From the NCBI GenBank assembly GCA_003165095.1, contig PLSH01000398.1:1-9766 (forward strand): a stretch of 9,766 nucleotides of DNA, read 5' to 3'. How positions within the stretch are numbered: position 1 is the first letter of the stretch; each line of letters begins with the position of its first letter. Below the pieces are notes generated by a model, which was not told where the DNA came from, ran no database searches, and worked only from the letters and a program-made list of their open reading frames with translations. Positions 5,496 through 9,766 of this stretch are shown here, piece after piece. Origin of the DNA: Acidobacteriaceae bacterium. GTDB lineage: Bacteria > Acidobacteriota > Terriglobia > Terriglobales > Acidobacteriaceae. The translations under genes were made by a program, and so were the position numbers.

Positions 5496-8400
5496 ATGAT
5501 GTGGATTGTCCGGCTTGCGCTGCGGCGGCCTTATACCTTTGTCGTCTTTGCGCTTCTGATCCTGATACTTGGCGTGTTCAGCATCGATACGATGCCGACG
5601 GATATCTTTCCGAACATCGATATTCCGATCGTGCTGGTGGTGTGGAACTATAACGGGCTCTCGGCGCAGCAGATGGCCGACCGCATTACGGGCAATGCCG
5701 AGCGGGGCATGACCACCACGGTCAACGACATCGAACACATTGAGTCGCAGTCGCTGGTGGGCATGGGGATCATCAAGATCTTCTTCCAGCCCGACGTAAA
5801 TATCGCCGAGGCCGTGTCCGAGGTGAATGCCATCAGCCAGGTGCAGTTGCGCTCGCTGCCGCCGGGGACGGTGCCGCCGTTCATCATTCAATACAACGCG
5901 TCGAGCGTTCCGGTGCTGCAAATCGGGCTTTCAGGCAAGGGGTTGGACGAACAGCGGCTGAACGATCTGGCCAACACCACGATCCGCGTGCAGCTGGCCA
6001 CGGTGGAGGGCGCGCAGTCGCCGTGGCCCTACGGCGGCAAGCAGCGCCAGATTCAAGTGGACCTGGATATGAGCGCTCTCCAGGCGAGGGGGCTGTCGCC
6101 GGCCGACGTGGTGAATGCAATCGCCACTCAGAATCTGGTCGCGCCGTCGGGAACCATGAAACTCGACCGCTTCGAGTACCAGGTTGAGACGAATTCCGCG
6201 CCTTCGGCGGTGGACGATCTGAACAACCTGCCCATCAAGGCGGTGAACGGGGCGGTGGTGTATATCCACGATGTGGCGCATGTGCGCGACGGGAGTTCGC
6301 CGCAAACCAACATTGTGCGGGTGGACGGACGCCGGGCCATTGTGATGAGCATCATGAAGATGGGCTCAGCCTCGACGCTGGACATCATCAAGGGCGTGCG
6401 CGAAAAAATTGCGTATTACCGGAGCCAATTGCCGCCGGCGCTCAATATCAGCTACGTCTCAGACCAATCGATCTTTGTGCGCAGCGCCATCAGCGGGGTG
6501 GTGCGCGAGGGCATTATTGCCGCCTGCCTTACGGCTCTCATGATCCTGGTCTTCCTGGGAAGCTTTCGATCGACGCTGATCATCGCGGTGTCAATCCCGC
6601 TCTCGATTCTGTGCTCGCTGATCATGCTGGATGTGCTGCACCAGACCATCAACATCATGACGCTGGGCGGCCTGGCGCTGTCGGTGGGCATTCTGGTGGA
6701 CGACGCGACGGTGGCCATCGAGAACATCAATCGGTACCTGCAGTTGGGGGTGGAGCTGGAGCAGGCGATTCTTGACGGATCGGCACAGATTGCCATGCCG
6801 GCGCTGGTTTCAACCCTGGCCATCTGCATCGTGTTCGTGCCCATGTTCCTGTTGAGCGGCGTGGCGCGCTACCTGTTCGTTCCGTTGGCCGAGGCGGTGG
6901 TTTTCGCCATGCTGGCCAGTTTTCTGCTTTCACGAACGGTGGTTCCGACCATGGCGCGGTACCTGCTGAGGGAGCACGACGACGCGGAACTCGAGCGCAA
7001 GAGGGCGAGCCGCAACCCGCTGGTGCATTTTCAAATGGCCTTCGAGTCGGGATTTGAAAAGATGCGCCACGGCTACCTGAACGTGCTGACGCTGTGCATC
7101 GATCACGCCGGTGTGTTTATCCTGCTGTTCGCGGTTTTCACACTGGCTTCGCTGGGCCTGGCGCCGGAGCTGGGCCAGGATTTCTTCCCCACGGTGGATT
7201 CCGGCCAATTCAAGATTCACGTGCGCGCACACACCGGCACGCGCATCGAAGAGACAGCGGCTCTGTGCGACCACGTCGACCAGACGATCCGCGAGCAGAT
7301 ACCGGCCGGCGAATTGACCAATATCATCGACAACATCGGGCTGCCCTACTCGGCGCTGAACCTGGCCTACTCGACCTCGGCGCCGGTGGGACCTTCGGAT
7401 GCCGACATCCAGGTGCAGTTGAACTCGAAGCACCATCCCACGGAAGCCTACGTGGACAAGCTGCGCGAGGTGCTGGCCCGCAATTATCCCGGCGTAACGT
7501 TCTATGTGCTGCCGGTGGACATCGAGACGCAGATTTTGAACTTCGGACTTTCGTCGCCCATCGATATTCAGGTGGTTGGCCCCAATGTGAATGGGAACCG
7601 CGAACTTGCCGAGCGCATGCTGAATGAAGTCCGGTATGTGACGGGCACGGCGGACGCGCGCATTCAGCAGCCGTTCAACTATCCGAACCTGACCGTGAAT
7701 GTGGACCGCACCCGCGCCGAGGAAATGGGCCTGACGCAGCAGAACGTGGCCCAGAGCCTGCTGGTGGCTCTGAGCGGCAGCTTCCAGACCACCCCCAGCT
7801 TTTACCTGGATCCGCGCAACGGCGTTTCGTATAACGTGGCCGTGCAGGCGCCGCAGTACCGGCTGGACAATATGGCGGAGTTGGAGAGCCTGCCGGTGAC
7901 TGGCGGAGCGGCGATGCAGGCGCCGGGCAGCGCCGCTTCAACGACGGCTCCGGGGTCAGCGGGCGCAGCCGTTCCCGGCGCAGCCTCATCGGCGGCGCCA
8001 GGAGCTCAAAAGCCGGTGGAGGTTCTGGGCAATATGGCCGCAATCGTGCCCGGAACCGAGCAGGGTGTGGTGTCGCACTACGACGTGCAGCCGGTGATCG
8101 ATATCTACACCAATGTGGTGGGAACCGATCTTGGAACCGTGACGCGGGCGGTGCAGAAGATCGTTGACCGGCACCAGAAGGATCTGCCGCGGGGTTCGCA
8201 CTTCATCCTGCGCGGGCAAAGCGAGACCATGTACCGGTCGTATATCGGCCTGCTGAGCGGGCTGGCGTTCTCAATTCTTCTGGTTTACCTGCTGATTGTG
8301 GTGAATTTCCAGTCGTGGCTTGATCCGTTCCTGATTATCTCGGCGTTGCCGGCGGCGCTGGCGGGGATTGTGTGGTTTCTGTTCCTGACGAATACTCGTT

Positions 8401-8807
8401 TGAGCGTGCCGGCGCTGACCGGGGCCATTATGTGCATGGGGGTGGCGACGGCCAACTCGATCCTGGTGGTGAGCTTTGCGCGGGAGCAGTTGGAGACCCT
8501 GGTGGGCGACGCGCGGCAGGCCGCGCTGAATGCGGGCTTTGTGCGCCTGCGCCCGGTGATCATGACGGCGCTGGCCATGATCATCGGCATGGTGCCGATG
8601 GCGCTGGGGATGGGCGACGGCGGCGAACAGAACGCACCGCTGGGCAGAGCGGTGATTGGCGGCCTGCTGCTGGCAACGTGGGCAACGCTGTTTTTTGTGC
8701 CGGTATTTTTCTCGGTGGTGCACGGGCGGCTGGAGCGACGCCGCAAAGAAGCCTACAGTGCCGGCGAGGGCATGACGATTGATGAATTCGACGAGACTTC
8801 GGAGTAA
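5496..8807 (+). CDS. RND efflux permease (AcrB/HAE1-like)
   Basis: A 1103-residue inner-membrane proton/drug antiporter of the RND superfamily, the trimeric motor of a tripartite efflux pump. It has the duplicated RND layout: TM1 at about 13-33; a porter half (about 35-330) with the N-terminal DIFPNIDIPIV segment; TM2-6 at about 330-480; TM7 at about 535-555; a second porter half (about 560-910); TM8-12 at about 915-1075; and a charged tail. TM4 carries Asp402-Asp403 in GILVDDATVAIENI, matching AcrB Asp407/408. TM11 RLRPVIMT keeps Arg1017 and Thr1024 (AcrB Arg971/Thr978). In TM10 the AcrB Lys940 position is Ala986 (GVATANSIL). Residues about 803-838 are an Ala/Pro/Gly/Ser-rich insertion. The aspartate pair favours the HAE (drug or hydrophobe) class over heavy-metal RND pumps, but the substrate cannot be told. 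The adaptor gene follows after 6 bases, so the two are surely co-transcribed. Confidence 0.95.
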   Translation: MMWIVRLALRRPYTFVVFALLILILGVFSIDTMPTDIFPNIDIPIVLVVWNYNGLSAQQMADRITGNAERGMTTTVNDIEHIESQSLVGMGIIKIFFQPDVNIAEAVSEVNAISQVQLRSLPPGTVPPFIIQYNASSVPVLQIGLSGKGLDEQRLNDLANTTIRVQLATVEGAQSPWPYGGKQRQIQVDLDMSALQARGLSPADVVNAIATQNLVAPSGTMKLDRFEYQVETNSAPSAVDDLNNLPIKAVNGAVVYIHDVAHVRDGSSPQTNIVRVDGRRAIVMSIMKMGSASTLDIIKGVREKIAYYRSQLPPALNISYVSDQSIFVRSAISGVVREGIIAACLTALMILVFLGSFRSTLIIAVSIPLSILCSLIMLDVLHQTINIMTLGGLALSVGILVDDATVAIENINRYLQLGVELEQAILDGSAQIAMPALVSTLAICIVFVPMFLLSGVARYLFVPLAEAVVFAMLASFLLSRTVVPTMARYLLREHDDAELERKRASRNPLVHFQMAFESGFEKMRHGYLNVLTLCIDHAGVFILLFAVFTLASLGLAPELGQDFFPTVDSGQFKIHVRAHTGTRIEETAALCDHVDQTIREQIPAGELTNIIDNIGLPYSALNLAYSTSAPVGPSDADIQVQLNSKHHPTEAYVDKLREVLARNYPGVTFYVLPVDIETQILNFGLSSPIDIQVVGPNVNGNRELAERMLNEVRYVTGTADARIQQPFNYPNLTVNVDRTRAEEMGLTQQNVAQSLLVALSGSFQTTPSFYLDPRNGVSYNVAVQAPQYRLDNMAELESLPVTGGAAMQAPGSAASTTAPGSAGAAVPGAASSAAPGAQKPVEVLGNMAAIVPGTEQGVVSHYDVQPVIDIYTNVVGTDLGTVTRAVQKIVDRHQKDLPRGSHFILRGQSETMYRSYIGLLSGLAFSILLVYLLIVVNFQSWLDPFLIISALPAALAGIVWFLFLTNTRLSVPALTGAIMCMGVATANSILVVSFAREQLETLVGDARQAALNAGFVRLRPVIMTALAMIIGMVPMALGMGDGGEQNAPLGRAVIGGLLLATWATLFFVPVFFSVVHGRLERRRKEAYSAGEGMTIDEFDETSE
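8801..8804 (+). promoter_or_regulatory. Ribosome-binding site of the adaptor gene within the permease 3' end
   Basis: GGAG overlaps the last codons of the permease and lies 9 bases before the ATG at 8814. This spacing is near ideal. It fixes the adaptor start and suggests translational coupling between permease and adaptor. Confidence 0.65.
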
Positions 8808-8813
8808 CGATTC

Positions 8814-9766
8814 ATGAGCAACCAATCCAAACCGAATCCTTATGCGGGTGAAGAAACCGGGACAGCATCCGGTCAGAAGCCGGTTTCGCCGCGCCGGGCC
8901 ATGGTGGGCGTGGGGATTCTGGCCCTAGTGGCCATAGTGCTGGCGGTTCTTGGCATCCTGCACCGTTCGCACGCCTTTCATGCGCTGGCCCAGGAGACGC
9001 AGGGACTTGCAGCGCCCACGGTGGTCGTTGCTCCTGCCCAGCCGGGCGCGCTGACTGACAACTTTGTGCTGCCCGGCAACGTGACCGCTTACACCGATGC
9101 GCCCATTTATGCGCGAACCGACGGCTACCTGGTGCACTGGTACTTCGACATCGGCGCGCGGGTGAACAAGGGAGACTTGCTGGCGCTGATCGATACGCCG
9201 GAGTTGGACCAGCAACTGGCCCAGGGTCAGGCCGACCTGGCCACGGCCGAGGCCACGGCCAACAATGCCCGCATCCAGGCCCAGCGCTATACCGGACTGG
9301 TGGCTTCAGACGCTGTATCGCGCCAGGATACGGACACGTATGTGAACCAGGCGGCAGCCACCGCGGCAGCAGTGCACTCCGCGCAGGCCAACGTGCAGCG
9401 GCTCAAGGAAATGCAGTCGTTTGAAAAAGTCTATGCGCCGTTTGATGGCGTAGTGACCGCCCGCAACATCGATACAGGGCAGTTGATCAACCAGGGCGCG
9501 GGGATGGAGCTGTTTCACATGCAGGCGATCAAAACCCTGCGCGTTTATACCAATGTCCCGCAGATCTATTCGCAGACGGTAAAACGCGGCATGAAGATCC
9601 CGCTCACCTTCCCCGAACATCCAGGGAAGGTCTACCAGGGCACGCTGGCGCGGACCGCGGACGCCATCGATCCGTCAAGCCGCACGCTGCTGGTGGAGGT
9701 GGACGTGGATAACGGCGACGGGCAACTGATGCCCGGGTCGCTGGCCCAGGTGCACTTCAAGACGCC
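8814..9766 (+). CDS. RND periplasmic adaptor (membrane fusion protein), 3' end missing
   Basis: A reading frame from the ATG at 8814 stays open to the window end (317 complete codons, no stop). It encodes an HlyD/AcrA-type adaptor that bridges the RND permease and an outer-membrane channel. Residues 1-28 are polar and cytoplasmic (SPRRA before the membrane). One hydrophobic helix at 29-49 is an uncleaved inner-membrane anchor; no lipobox cysteine is present, unlike AcrA. The first half of the lipoyl/barrel-sandwich domain is at about 84-130 (GNVTAYTDAPIYARTDGYL, with GARVNKGDLLALID). An Ala/Gln-rich helical hairpin is at about 130-203. The second lipoyl half starts at YAPFDGVVTARNIDTGQLI (207-225). 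A beta-barrel domain begins at about 240 and includes the SRTLLVEVDV segment. The C-terminal part is beyond the window. It lies 6 bases after the permease and surely forms one pump with it; the order permease then adaptor is the reverse of acrA-acrB. Confidence 0.92.
   Translation, partial: MSNQSKPNPYAGEETGTASGQKPVSPRRAMVGVGILALVAIVLAVLGILHRSHAFHALAQETQGLAAPTVVVAPAQPGALTDNFVLPGNVTAYTDAPIYARTDGYLVHWYFDIGARVNKGDLLALIDTPELDQQLAQGQADLATAEATANNARIQAQRYTGLVASDAVSRQDTDTYVNQAAATAAAVHSAQANVQRLKEMQSFEKVYAPFDGVVTARNIDTGQLINQGAGMELFHMQAIKTLRVYTNVPQIYSQTVKRGMKIPLTFPEHPGKVYQGTLARTADAIDPSSRTLLVEVDVDNGDGQLMPGSLAQVHFKT

Noticed and set aside
5304..5921. Minus-strand open frame of 205 codons that might be a divergent regulator
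   Set aside because: It is His/Arg/Asp-rich without a helix-turn-helix pattern and overlaps the conserved permease N-terminus; it is an antisense shadow.
1..9766. CRISPR array, tRNA, rRNA, insertion sequence or phage-defence system
   Set aside because: No regularly spaced repeats, cloverleaf-like sequence, rRNA segment, transposase frame or defence domains were recognised on either strand.

Overview
The window is a GC-rich (about 60% by eye), densely coding stretch of a Gram-negative chromosome. The best guess for its source is an Acidobacteriota (Terriglobia-like) bacterium. That guess rests on three things: an Omp85/BamA with several cysteine pairs in its loops next to an OmpH/Skp chaperone, an RND operon with the permease gene first, and short hairpin repeats between genes of a style I associate with Acidobacteriota. 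No rRNA, tRNA, CRISPR array, transposase or phage gene is visible.

Left half, minus strand: bamA (1169-4021, possibly starting further upstream) is followed, after a terminator-like hairpin and a REP-like double hairpin, by an ompH/skp-type periplasmic chaperone gene (77-727). Together they encode the core of outer-membrane protein assembly. Skp/OmpH carries unfolded porins across the periplasm, and BamA folds them into the outer membrane. The 441-base gap between them holds a hairpin terminator and a separate candidate -10 box, so ompH may have its own promoter rather than simple read-through from bamA.

Middle: a divergent intergenic region (about 4022-4631) carries a candidate bamA promoter on the minus strand and another REP-like repeat. 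It separates bamA from a plus-strand glutathione-peroxidase-family gene (4632-5141) of the cysteine (not selenocysteine) type.

Right half, plus strand: after a 354-base gap with a good sigma70-like promoter candidate, there is an RND efflux operon. It starts with an inner-membrane RND permease of 1103 residues (5496-8807). Six bases later comes a membrane-anchored periplasmic adaptor (membrane fusion protein) that runs off the window end (8814-9766+). An outer-membrane TolC-like factor would be expected beyond the window but is not seen. Notable details of the permease are an alanine where AcrB has its essential TM10 lysine, and a 36-residue Ala/Pro/Gly/Ser-rich insertion in the second porter half.

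I did not find a clearly novel biological system. The window is mostly housekeeping envelope biogenesis plus an efflux pump. The points worth a second look are the repeats, the BamA loop cysteines and start site, and the permease relay and insertion.
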